From Symbiodinium microadriaticum (taxonomy: Eukaryota > Sar > Dinophyceae > Suessiales > Symbiodiniaceae), in contig LSRX01000692.1 in assembly GCA_001939145.1 (NCBI GenBank), positions 329,548-393,547 on the forward strand: 64,000 nucleotides of DNA, in the 5' to 3' direction. The notes beneath the pieces were generated by a model. It saw only the letters and a list, made by a program, of their open reading frames with translations. It was not told where the DNA came from and did no database searches. Both the position numbers and the translations under genes were made by a program. Positions 37,301 to 46,622 of the stretch are shown here, one piece after another (positions within the stretch are counted from its first letter, which is position 1; each line of letters begins with the position of its first letter).

Positions 37301-37340
37301 TTCAACATGCGCTCCTCCTGCACCTATCACACTCTGAGAA
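28387..37340 (-). CDS. voltage-sensor ion channel with cyclic-nucleotide-binding domain (CNG/EAG/HCN class), multi-exon
   Basis: Ordered minus-strand exons spell a six-helix channel of the plasma or organelle membrane. N-terminal candidate: about 37310-37220. S1 36960-36898: MVLLLFDMASRPITLVF. S2 34965-34891: YWTVDIPVSMLTATYRNGKL. S3 34768-34726: RTWMPIDFLL. S3-S4 34597-34523: VDWVATVANM. S4 34430-34353: RILRMLRLARLLRVVK, a basic residue at every third position. S4-S5 linker 33811-33752: LFDDLKQRMAGEIAARL. S5 33702-33634: VVQLFVSTMLLTHVLAC, then 33518-33492 VWYWLGSEA. Pore helix 33169-33094: TYLQSMQWSLSR, then 33045-33008 LHPISLRDN. S6 32916-32870 ERMFSLVGIL, 32818-32776 FGSLLFSSIFIS, 32722-32663 VTNTMAKLARM. 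C-linker 32330-32283 (INAALTVRLKKYIDA) and 31815-31727 (LQVLEAALPEELLRVLRL). End of the nucleotide-binding domain 28479-28387: DSQILAIKSEDFGRVVQQE. The pore lacks GYG. The first half of the binding domain and both gene ends are not located. Family is from known motifs; joining is inferred. Confidence 0.75.
28926..29195 (-). CDS. possible exon, uncertain strand
   Basis: A minus-strand stretch contains a proline/glutamate-rich segment (RLLPVEPEPEPGDAPRRLEQ) and then SVLMVVVVIGLQLSTLRLRA. A plus-strand frame over the same bases (YISDMLTDAKVPKGML) is equally protein-like, so the strand cannot be decided. It falls inside the span of the ion-channel gene. Confidence 0.15.
   Translation of the reverse strand: MPLRLLPVEPEPEPGDAPRRLEQESSARSAEDPEQSVLMVVVVIGLQLSTLRLRARFDEARIRRWNCRRGRGSASMPFGTLASVNMSEM
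29785..30207. repeat. degenerate ~45-50 bp repeat array with GC-palindrome flanks
   Basis: At least seven diverged units share the blocks CGCCAAAT(G), AAGATATATGA and TGAACCGGGAT(C). Unit length varies from about 40 to 60 bases. The array is bounded on the left by GC-rich sequence containing CCGCGGGCCGC (29762-29772) and on the right by GCCCGCGGGCCGCGGCCGC (30192-30210). On the minus strand one frame gives repeated FIWRYRFRF-like peptides, a by-product of the repeat. The array lies in a presumed intron of the ion-channel gene, between the C-linker exon and the last nucleotide-binding-domain exon. Confidence 0.75.
30211..31700. other. presumed intron, no exon recognised
   Basis: Between the C-linker exon at 31.8 kb and the repeat array I see no exon I can support. 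The stretch includes a T-rich tract near 31181-31190 and telomere-like words near 31420-31475. Missing exons of the nucleotide-binding domain may be here. Confidence 0.4.
34966..36897. other. presumed intron between S1 and S2 exons of the channel
   Basis: About 1.9 kb with no convincing coding stretch. The part from about 35880 to 36060 is clearly more AT-rich than the rest of the window. Stretches on the minus strand near 36400-36540 are open but carry no channel motif. Confidence 0.45.
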
Positions 37341-38669
37341 GCAAGCACGCTTCGGTGAAACTTCGTCCATGCCTGCCTCTGCAGGTGTTGGTCCCTGCTC
37401 GGAGGCTGCCGAAGCGACGTGTTTCACATTGTACCCAGCTACCTGCACTGCCCAGAGACAAAGCCCAGTGTCACGCGAGCGCTGGAAACAAAAGAAAGTT
37501 TCTGGACACAGGGTCCAAAGCCGACCACAATGAAAATGCGAGATGCGAGCTCTGAGCTCTGCTTTGTAATGCACCTCCGCTTCATGTCCTCAGCTTGCCA
37601 TTTATAAGCATTTAGGGTCTCCTGCATCGGGTTTCTGACATCGCTCCCGACAACATTCGGGATGGGGAAGTGCTTACACAAACAAGTTCGCTGCTACTGG
37701 ATGGAATCTGTGATCCCTTGCAGCACGACATCTTTCGCGGTTTCCCTCACTGGCAACATTGACATGGTTCCACGAGCTCTTCGTCACCGATATCAAAGCT
37801 CGCTCGCAGCTGGAAGCGGTCCACCTTGCAAAAAAAAAGCATGTCTTGCGGAAACTAGGTTCCTGCGATCACAGCTGGCGGTTGCTGAAAATCGAGGTCC
37901 CTCTGCTATCATCGCTTTCTTGCTGATCCGCAGTCTGCCGCTTCACCTTGCGTGCTCCTTTGGTATCCCTTACACAAATAGAACTCCAGACTCCAGTCCC
38001 TTAGTCTTTGCTGTTGGACTTTGCGAAGCATTAGCGACGCTGCTAAGAAGATGATCACTTATCGGGCGCCGTCGCCGAACAGGTTTGCCCGCACCTCCAC
38101 TGTGGCCTCCTTTCGGACCGCCTCTTCGAAAGCAGCCGCATCTCCTAGCTGAGCACCAGCAGGTCACCACACCCAGTAGACTCTCCAGATCTCTCCATGA
38201 AAACGTCCTACACTGCTAGGGATGAAACGCAAGGACGAGCTGCTCATGGCCAAGGCTACCCGGTCCGTTGCTGAGATGCTCTGACGTCGCTCCATCAACC
38301 TCCGATGCAACGAAAAACCAGGAAAACACTCCATAGCGCAGCAAAGAGCCTCCATGCTGGCCAGCCCCATACATGCATGATCATGTGCGCTTGCAGCCAA
38401 GCAACGCCTGTCGAACTGTCCTACAAGCAGAGCCAACAAAGCAGAAAAGCCGTGACGACTCCACCGTTTACAGAGCTCTACGAGCATGACAGAAACTAAG
38501 TAGCCTTTCAGAGGTGCGACTGCATGGACAGGAATCACAATTACTTTACTGCAGCAATGATCGCCCGGAAAGCAGCGGAATGCAAGGTGAAGATAAGAAT
38601 AAATTGGCGACAGCATCCTCATCCAGCCCTGGAAGCTGTCCAGGAAAAAACCCGGCAGAACGAGACCAT

Positions 38670-39050
38670 CACAGATCAACTCGTCCAAGGCGCGCCGACT
38701 CCCTCTCTTCGGAAAGCCGACGTTCGCTCGTGTGACCCAGACGCCGCGCGAGCAGAAACTTGTGCACCACGGGCGCCAAGCGGCCTTTGAACCTGACGAG
38801 AGCGGAGGGCCGGAGGTACCGAGCGCGGAGGCTTTCCGAGGGCTGTCGCTCTCTTCTCGCTCGGTCGGCGCTCGGTGCAGTGCGCCTCTTCTCCGGAGCA
38901 CCCGCGCCGGAGCTTCGCGGCTCAACCCGCACCTGGCACGCCGCAAGTGCACGCGCAGCGGCGCGCGGGAAACTTCTCGCCTCCATCTGCGGAGGGCAGC
39001 TTGCAGGGGCCGAAGGCTCCAACGTCACGGAATGGGCTTGTAGTTCCCGC
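38670..39050 (-). CDS. GC-rich open frames, possible exon
   Basis: Both strands are open because the DNA is very GC-rich. The minus-strand frame contains MEARSFPRAAARALAACQVR and LRPSALVRFKGRLAPVVHKF; the plus-strand frame is arginine- and alanine-rich. The minus frame is preferred only because of its neighbours. No domain is recognised. Confidence 0.18.
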
Positions 39051-39124
39051 ATGTGCGCCTGTTCGATAGTGTATAGTGAGGCAATAACAAGCTACCAGAA
39101 AACTCTGACATGTTTGCGGCTACA

Positions 39125-39465
39125 GTGCTGCCTCCAATAGCTTTGTCTGTAACGTCCCCAGTTCGGCAATCAGATCCTGGCATGACCAACGAGGAAGCTT
39201 TGCTTGCCTTTCTCCGGAAGAAGGCTTCGATTTAAGAAGGGTGGAGTCAATAAACATGGACCAAGGTACATCTTGTCTGGTTACTTCAACCAACCCTTGC
39301 CGACAAAGCAGAGCTGTAGCCTTAAGGCGTAAGCCTTGTAGGCCACGCCGGTGTTCAGGCCTGGAAAGTCTTCGGCATCTGGGGCGTGCCCGAGGGCTTG
39401 TCGGCCGCCTCCAGAGAAGAGTCCACAAGCATTTCAAGAGAGAGAGCCCGAGCTTCGAGGAGTCG
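39125..39465 (-). CDS. unrecognised exon candidates
   Basis: Two minus-strand stretches have helical composition. About 39465-39360: RLLEARALSLEMLVDSSLEA, then ADKPSGTPQMPKTFQA. About 39200-39125: CQDLIAELGTLQTKLLEAAL. They may be successive exons of one gene. No family is recognised. Confidence 0.28.
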
Positions 39466-39788
39466 CTTTGCTGTTGAGCATCTGGAACCATGCACATCCC
39501 AAAAGGTGGCGACCCTCTCATGACAAGGCAGACGAAGTCCCAAAGGATACCGTCTCTTCCAACCACGACATGCCCTGGACAGCTCCCGCCATGATGCTGC
39601 AGGAGCTTGAAGAACATACCTGGCAAAAAGTCGAAAACAAGCCATTGTTCTGCTGAAGGAACCTGTGCCGCTAAGCTACCAATTCACGAATGAACCACTA
39701 ATGCCAGTAGAAGGCTGTCCAACTTCAAGATACGACAGCACTGGGGAACGATTGCAGCTACGGCAGCTACGGGAAGCCTCGAGGCATC

Positions 39789-40208
39789 TTAAAAGGGCTC
39801 GAACTGGAGCGAACCAGTCCAAGTCAAAGCAACATGCGACTTTTTCGTCAAAGCAAAACCAAGGGGAGCTCTGCGCGGCACCTCGACATCGTTCTCTTCC
39901 TCATTGTCATCGTCCCTTTTTGCTGCTGGCTCCTCAGCACATGTTGGTTTGCTCGGGGTGGACGTCTGCAGGCACAATGGCCGAAACATGGGATTCGCCC
40001 ACTGGAACAACCATTCGTGCACCGCGGCGGCAGATTCGAATACAAACGATTTGCGTATTGACGCGAAGGTACGGCTACGGGTATTCCCACACTGGAAGCG
40101 CCGGATTCGAGCACTCTCGCTCAGCCGGTTGTCAGTCAGCAGCTCCAGGCGATTCCCAGCTATTTTAGGGATTGGTGTAATCCTGCACTTGAGATGCCGA
40201 GCATCCAA
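39789..40208 (-). CDS. 139-codon open frame of unknown product
   Basis: A continuous minus-strand frame has protein-like composition: GNRLELLTDNRLSESARIRR, then SIRKSFVFESAAAVHEWLFQ, then an acidic run KRDDDNEEENDVEVPRR. No family is recognised. It could be a large exon of the same gene as the 39.1-39.5 kb candidates, since strand and order agree. Confidence 0.35.
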   Translation of the reverse strand: MDARHLKCRITPIPKIAGNRLELLTDNRLSESARIRRFQCGNTRSRTFASIRKSFVFESAAAVHEWLFQWANPMFRPLCLQTSTPSKPTCAEEPAAKRDDDNEEENDVEVPRRAPLGFALTKKSHVALTWTGSLQFEPF

Positions 40209-40324
40209 GCAACCGAGACACTAAAGACCGCAAAGCCGCCTGAACATCCTAAACCCCTAAAGCCCTAAAGCCCTGCAGCGCTTAACATTAGACCGTGAAT
40301 GTCATGGCTCTCCTTGTATATCTG

Positions 40325-40414
40325 AGGTGCTTGAATCGCGCGTGCTCGAATTACAGGTGCTTGGATCGCGAGTGCTCGAATCGCAGTGTTGGAATCAAGG
40401 CCAGTGCTCGAAAG
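40325..40414. repeat. three tandem 30-bp units
   Basis: Units at 40325-40354, 40355-40384 and 40385-40414. The first two differ at only a few positions; the third is more diverged. Each carries GTGCTCGAA or a close variant. The plus-strand frame through them (LESRVLELQVLGSRVLE) is a by-product. Confidence 0.8.
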
Positions 40415-41672
40415 ACATTGACGCGCGTTCGAAATCTGAGCTGCAGAAACTGATTCAGCCTACTAGGCCTTCTTGCAGAGAAACACATATCCCTGAAATT
40501 GCCTCATGAACAGAATTAATCCTTGACTCGCACTCCTGGTGCCTCAGACCTTGGCGTCTCCTCCCAAGTTTGAGGCTGTGCCTTGCTGGGCACTGTGCAG
40601 TGCTGGGTCTACAGTTTGGTCCCTTGCCGCTTCCAGTTCCGGGTCAGTTCCGGGGTCCTCTGGCGCTCCTGGTGATTTCTGGTGGTTTGGCCTCTCTCAT
40701 CTCCCTCCGTGCTCGCTTGCGTGTCTCCCTCTTGCTTGATGTCTTCTTTCCCCCTACCCTGCAAGGGCACTCGCAGCGGTCTGAAAATGCCTGTCCCAAG
40801 GGCCTAGAAGTCAAGAGATTGAACGGGACGAGACATGGGGACGATGGCGAATGACACTTCCAGCTCTAGGGGCCCCAGCAGTCTGAGCTCTCGGGATCTC
40901 CACAGCCGCCGCCATGACTACGACATGTCTACATGTGCCACGCAGAGACAGACTTTAGGACTCTGCAAAGACGTTGCATACAGCGTCGGGTGGGTGTCCT
41001 CCCGTGCATTTCTTGGGGCTGCTGCTGTTTTGTTCTCTGCTGCTGGTGGGCCATCTGGGCTTGCATGCCCCGCTTGAGCGCTAGGTGACTGCGTGAAACA
41101 TATTCCGAGCAGATGTTTCGGCATGAGCAACATGGTACCTCCGAATGAGACGTGTGCATGACATCGAAGTCGAGCATTCACTCTTGGGCCTTCCACTCTT
41201 CGGATGCAGCGGCGCAGCTGTGCTCCTGGCACACGGCGTTGCGAAATTAAGCATGGCCAATGAACGGCTAGAGATCGTCGCATGTCACACGAAACTGGAT
41301 GGCAAATTCAACACTTTCGACACTTTCGCACACAGGTTCTGACAATTCACATGTTCATTCTGCTTGTGCATAAACTTGCGAAACATCGAGAGACTGGGGC
41401 CAGGTTGCTGGAGTGACATGGCCGGGGCGCTCTGCATTCAGAACAGGCTCTCAATCTGGAATCGAATGCCAATCCTCCTTCTGATGCAAGGTTCACATAT
41501 ACACAGGCATTTTGAATGTCGTTCCAAGCTATGTCATCCTGATGGTCGCCTTCAGCCGCCTGAGGACGAGCTGTCCTCGCATCGGAACTCAAAGTGTGAG
41601 CTTCCGGAACAGACCCTGGTGTGTGTTTATGTGGTTGTCTACATTAGTCTGAGTCTATATGCGCACGCATAC

Positions 41673-41788
41673 TGTATGTGTATGTATGTATGTATGTATG
41701 TATGCACATAGATAGAAAGATAGATAGATCGATAAATAGATAGATAGATAGATAGATAAGTAGATAGATAGATAGATAGATAGATACA
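41673..41788. repeat. (TATG)n then (GATA)n compound microsatellite
   Basis: A TATG tetranucleotide run followed, after a short spacer, by a longer GATA run with a few interruptions. It lies about 400 bases left of the tyrosine recombinase ORF. From 40.42 to 41.67 kb I see only weak open stretches (for example minus strand near 41100, ALKRGMQAQMAHQQQ). Confidence 0.92.
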
Positions 41789-42174
41789 TGAATCAATTAC
41801 CCCCCTTCTCGACCTGAATCCAACCCTTGGCTGTTTGATGCAAGTTCGTATGCCTGACTCCACGGATTTGTCTTGTAGCAAAGCGGTGTCTGCACACTCG
41901 TCTCAGCCCCGAAACCCCAAAAGTTTTGAGTTTGTGCAAGCTTCAAGCTTTAAACCCTTTCCCTTAGACCCCAAGGCCTCAACAGCTTCGAAAACCGTAG
42001 CCGAAGACAGCGATGGGCAGTCGTTTTTGCACCGAGCATGCAATGTCCCGAGTCCGCCGTAGGAGACGAGTGACACTGTGCACACTGACGTCAGAAGCAA
42101 AAAGGTTGCCGAAAGAGGAGCTTGGCATTCAATGCTCAGCTGCTCTGGAAAGTTAGCAAACTCTTCCAACTCTG

Positions 42175-43185
42175 TCACGCTACTCCGACGACTGCAAGGC
42201 TCGAGAGAAACTCCACATCAGCGAAGACGAAGCGCTGGCCGCTGGCCAGCTCGCAAATCTGGGAGCGATGGCTCTCTGCCAAATCTGCCAGAAGAAGCTG
42301 GCCAGCTACGTCCTGAAGGTAGTACTCTAAAGTTCGACGTTGTTGCCATCTGCCCCGCCATTGTATACGAGGAATGTCTTCAGTCAACTGATACATCCAA
42401 GTAGCTCCCGACCCGCGAAGACACTTGGGCGTCACACCCGTGGGCCCCTCAGAGACTGAAACGCCCAGGTGTCTGAAAACTGCGTTCCAGCGGCTGCGGA
42501 ACACAAAAGGGCTACAGTTGAACAGCGGTTCGTCAGGCAGGAAGTCGCTAAAAAGAGCACTCAAAAACGTCACAGTGAGGGCGTCAGAGATCTTTGCATG
42601 TTGCCGTTGCATATAGCGACGAGTCTTTGCTCCCAGAATCCGGACATACGCCAGAGGCAGGTCAGACAGGACGTCTCGTGGCAAGATCAAATCCCGCCGG
42701 CGTAGAAGTAAGAACTCCTTGGGCCGAAGCAGCCCGTTGAAGCCCAAAAGCAGCCCTGCAGCAAAAAGCGGCCAAGACCACAAAAGCGCCAGCGTGACAG
42801 CCGCCTTGAAGACGGAGACGGGAAGAACCATTGATCTTTCACCGGGCTCCTCCTCTTGCCACCGCGTTAACACTGCCCAAGCAGAAGCAAAGAACTGCCG
42901 GTAATGCTTGAAATGATCAGTACATGCATTGATTGTTTCGGAGAAAACATATTTAGGTGAACCACCATAGAAAAGAAACTTGCCATATGCAACCAGGACG
43001 GTACCGAGCAGCAAGCCCGAACTGCACAGCTGATCAAACGAGCAGTCGAATTCAAGCTCCGCCCAGCTGCGAAAATCCTGGAACAAATGACTTCGCCGAT
43101 TTGCCACCACAACGCTCAGGCCGCCTGCGGAGTCGAGATTGACAGTCAGGCGATCTTCAGTGCAATCCCGGCGGCGGCGAGGCAT
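42175..43185 (-). CDS. tyrosine recombinase of the DIRS-like element
   Basis: A 336-residue ORF whose C-terminal half shows the phage-integrase fold signature. The first catalytic Arg is in GLLRPKEFLLLRRRDL (Arg154), the second in KCLRGSGATW (Arg257), then GRWQQRRTLEYYLQ, with Trp280 at the usual His/Trp position and Tyr288 or Tyr289 as nucleophile. In most family members a His stands three residues before the second Arg; here that position is Lys254. The product should cut and join the circular DNA copy at the target by a 3'-phosphotyrosine intermediate. The start (ATG at 43185) overlaps the 3' end of the polyprotein ORF by 29 bases in another frame. The N-terminal 150 residues resemble the helical core-binding region but carry no diagnostic motif. 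The open frame is intact. Confidence 0.82.
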   Translation of the reverse strand: MPRRRRDCTEDRLTVNLDSAGGLSVVVANRRSHLFQDFRSWAELEFDCSFDQLCSSGLLLGTVLVAYGKFLFYGGSPKYVFSETINACTDHFKHYRQFFASAWAVLTRWQEEEPGERSMVLPVSVFKAAVTLALLWSWPLFAAGLLLGFNGLLRPKEFLLLRRRDLILPRDVLSDLPLAYVRILGAKTRRYMQRQHAKISDALTVTFLSALFSDFLPDEPLFNCSPFVFRSRWNAVFRHLGVSVSEGPTGVTPKCLRGSGATWMYQLTEDIPRIQWRGRWQQRRTLEYYLQDVAGQLLLADLAESHRSQICELASGQRFVFADVEFLSSLAVVGVA

Positions 43186-46100
43186 CGGCAGTGAGCAAGC
43201 TCAAAAGCACGACCAGTCTGGCCCACCCGGCAGTGGGACCCTTACGGTCGTCGGCCAACTTCACAGCAGCCAAGTACCTAGTGTCTCCGGACAGGTAACG
43301 CCTAAGCCAGACAGGCAGGCATCTGGCAGGAGGTCGCAGAGGCTTCAGCCGAGAGGGGTCATCAGCTGAATTATCATGAGTGCCAACATGGAACAGGAAG
43401 GGGTACAGATTGCCACCGACAATGTAGGGAAGGCTGGTGCTCAAGTAGTAGTTCAACTTAGCACTGCTCGAGCGCCCCTTCGTGTTGCACCCTATGATAA
43501 CGCGGCTGTCCAAAAGAACACCAAACCTGTGATCCGGAGAAACTTTGGCCAGATGCTTGATCAAGCTGCGGTATGAGAGCTCCTCATTTATGTTGATGTG
43601 GTTCACGCGTGAAAACCGATACTGGAAAAGAGTCGTCCACGGCATGCAGCTGCCTAAATCAGCGATCCACCTAGGGGGGGTGGAGGCAGGTCGTGAATCA
43701 TCATCATCCTTTTGACGTAGAAGCTGAATGGAAGGAAGCTGCAATTCCAGGATTCGTTTGCACAAGCTGATGGGATACGACCTTGAATACCGACACAAAG
43801 GCTCTCCCACACGTGGCTCGCGGCCAAAAACCTCCAAAGCATCAGGGCGGCACGCTTCCCAAAAAATTTTGACACCTGCTTGAGTGAAGGAACTCTCAAG
43901 TCGAAGATGGCGTCCTTTCAAAGGGCAAGCGCACTTGGCTCGCAGCTGCAAAAGAGAGGGATTATTGACCAGCCAGCATGTGTACCTCTCGAAAGGTGTG
44001 CCATAGTTGCAGAAAGCCACCTTGACCGAATGATACCCCGATCTTGCTAACTTTTTGAAAGCACTCAAGGAAAACATCGTTGACCCAACTGGCTGTTCAG
44101 CAGAACCTAGGATACCATACGCGGCAGCCAAGCTGAGGACAAAGGCAACGTGCAGAGCCATCCTATTGTCAGCTTTAGTTCGGGGGTCGTCGGGGTTGAA
44201 ACCGAAAGGGTCGCGTCTGTCTCGAAGGTGAGGTCTGCACATGGTACCAAAGCTGCTGCAGTGAGGCCCCAAATGCACGTAGGCAACGACTCTGCGGCAC
44301 ACTAAGCCCACAACCTGGTCGAAGCATGCAGAGCTCAGGATATCGTAGCCTTGACCATCCATGATATTGAAACCAGGGTGAACTCGAAGCCCCATCTCCA
44401 CTGCAACTTGGGTTAAGCTACCTTCGCCCTGAAACACATCCATGAAATCAAAGATCACACCCTCGTCGAGCTGCGGGGGTAAATCCTGGTGCAGCGTCGT
44501 AAACCCGTCCTGATCACCTAGACGCGCACTGAGCTCTGCTGACTTCGGAAGAAGAGCTGTATGGTACCCCTTGTGGTCTGCATACCGCAAAAGATCGAGG
44601 CATGCAGAGCGGCTGATGTAGCTATGGCAGGCTCCTGCAGCGTATCCTGATGCGTCCGTACAGAATATGCGATCCAGCGGGGGAGCTCGAAGGTCGGTGA
44701 ACATACAAGGGCTCAGGAGCACCAGCATAAGCAGCTCTTGCCTAGCATCATGAGACAGCTTGAAGACCTCGTTTCCAGCTCGGTTTTTCATCTCGTGGTA
44801 GACTTGAGTCATCAAGCACATGAAAGGTCGTCGAAACATGCAAATGAAAACCCAGCATCCCACAATACATTGGAGGAGGTCCTTGGTGCAATACCCCAAC
44901 AACACGAGCTGGAACGTGAGGCCTCCTAGCGCTGCTGTGCGCAATCGTGGTGCAGCGAGATCTCCTCTGAGCCCATCCAGCTCTCCGCCCAAAACCGTCG
45001 CTTGAGTTACGTTGCGAACTTTCTTCTTGGCAGAGACCCGGAGCCCAGCTCGCAAGTAAGCTTCACCGGCTTGTGCAAAAAGTTTCGCATCTCGCCTGTT
45101 CGGGCTAGGTGTCCTGCCGACTTCACTAAGGTTGACCAACAGGAGAAAAACATGATCGTCGATACACAGCATGTCAAAGCCGGGGCCCTTTGGAAACACA
45201 CTGCGATAAGCAACTCTTTCATGTTCACGTAAACATCCAGCTCGATACAGAAGAACTCCATGAGCATGTTGTGCTACCTCTACCGCATAATTGGTCCCCA
45301 TAGCGAGGGTGCGAAAGCAGCCCACCACATCGGTACCAAGCAACTCTGCGCGAAAGCAGTTCCAGCCTGCGAACTCCTCTCCTTTGAACACTCCGTGTAG
45401 ATGATTACGTGCGGCATGTGATGCATCTACCAGGAACCCATGATAAAAATCGGTGAGGTCATCCGAACTGATCGTCAAGGCCTGGTTCCTAGGGATGTAG
45501 AGCTGACAAAGAAGACTGCTATGCGCAAGAGTATGAGTAGCCTCGCTCACGGAGAAAGATCGCGAGTTCTCCGGTATAGGATTCAATATCTGTCTGTCAA
45601 CTGCCTCACTTTTGTAGACTGCGAAGAGCCCGCACCTAAAACGATACTCGCTATCAGATGCTCGAATCAAATGAAGGCAATGGACATTGTCCCACTTTCT
45701 GAAGAGTTCCAGCTGCTTCTGCCGGTTGCAATGTACACGGGCAAGCTTCGGGCGGGGCCACTGACATGAAGGCAATCTAAAAGCTCGGGGGTCCTGAAGT
45801 CCAGCACGAAGTAAAGGGTCAGTGAGGAACCGATTCGCAACAAACTTTGGGGCCTCCTCGAAGTTGAGCCTCGAAGGCTCAATTGCCATGTTCGATGTCA
45901 CAGGCGCCGCCCTGCTTACAGCTACACTCTCAGAAGCCAAAGGCGGCTCAGGCGCAGAGGTCGGCTCCCCGGCGCCTCGAGCAGATTTGGAATACGGTTG
46001 CAATTCCGAAAACAATCTCTGACTCATGCTGCGCAAGCTGAAGATCTGATCGCTGATGCTTTGGAGCTTCTGCACAGAGCGTCCTAATCCGCTTTTGGGC

Positions 46101-46353
46101 CCGCGGCCCAAGCGGAGCCAAACTGCGGCCCAGCGTTCCNGCTGATGCTTTGGAGCTTCTGCACAGAGCGTCCTAATCCGCTTTTGGGCCCGCGGCCCAA
46201 GCGGAGCCAAACTGCGGCCCAGCGTTCCAACCTGCAAAGCATCATTCGTTGCTGATTGGACCAGGGCGGCAAGGCTGCTGAAGGGGAGCTCGGGCGATTA
46301 AGTACCAACCAATTGTTCGCGGCAACAATGTGGCGACAAACTAGTCGGCTCAT
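43157..46353 (-). CDS. RT / RNase H / methyltransferase-like polyprotein
   Basis: Residue numbers count from 46237 (ORF of 1026). Reverse transcriptase covers about 180-440, with the catalytic Asp pair in LCIDDHVFL (360-361). RNase H begins at FCTDASGYAAG (about 526-536), and its later pieces lie near the C-terminus: HININEE (about 880), LLDSRVIIG and KGRSSSAKLNYYL (about 907-933), and HDNSADDPSR (about 954). Between these halves, about 595-830, lies a methyltransferase-like domain: MDVFQGEGSLTQ (motif I), GPHCSSFGTM (motif IV, with the catalytic-type Cys), EQP (motif VI position) and NYGTPFERYT (motif VIII). The assembly duplication at 46052-46228 shifts the frame. Removing one 88-base copy plus the N joins the upstream frame, giving a possible ATG near 46353 (MSRLVCRH). 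The stop is at 43157. It lies downstream of the gag-like ORF. The MT assignment is by motif and is less certain than RT and RNase H. Confidence 0.85.
46052..46228. other. assembly gap with duplicated flanks
   Basis: The 88 bases 46052-46139 are repeated exactly at 46141-46228, on either side of a single N at 46140. This is the pattern left when two overlapping contig ends are placed side by side with a placeholder gap. Collapsing one copy plus the N (89 bases) puts the polyprotein frame to the right in register with the frame to the left. Confidence 0.92.
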
Positions 46354-46622
46354 CGCTCGTGCCCTCCATCGCGCCTCGCGCCGGCCACCCAGACGAGTCC
46401 TAGGGACGTCCAGGGGTGGGGGGAGTTCACAGGGCCACAGCTCGGTGGAACACCGCGAGGCGGTACTCGAAAAACTGTGTGCAATAGATAACGAAATGAA
46501 GTGTGACAACCTGGTCTTACATCTTGGCAAAAACCTCGAGATAGCTGTACTTAACCTTGAGGCACTCATTGATGAATCCAAGCCGTCAGGAAAAAGCTGA
46601 GGCAGGAGCCAGGGAGAGCCAT

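Noticed and set aside
38164..38952. 262-codon minus-strand frame
   Set aside because: It is open partly because of high GC at 38.7-38.95 kb; its remainder has no motif and is cysteine- and serine-rich.
40248..40275. CCTAAA/CCCTAAAG words resembling the TTTAGGG telomere repeat
   Set aside because: Only about three degenerate units. Similar words near 31440, 35150 and 60690 are single or more diverged, so this is not a telomere and is weak even as an interstitial relic.
41639..41881. Isoleucine/tyrosine/serine-repeat ORF
   Set aside because: Translation of the GATA microsatellite only.
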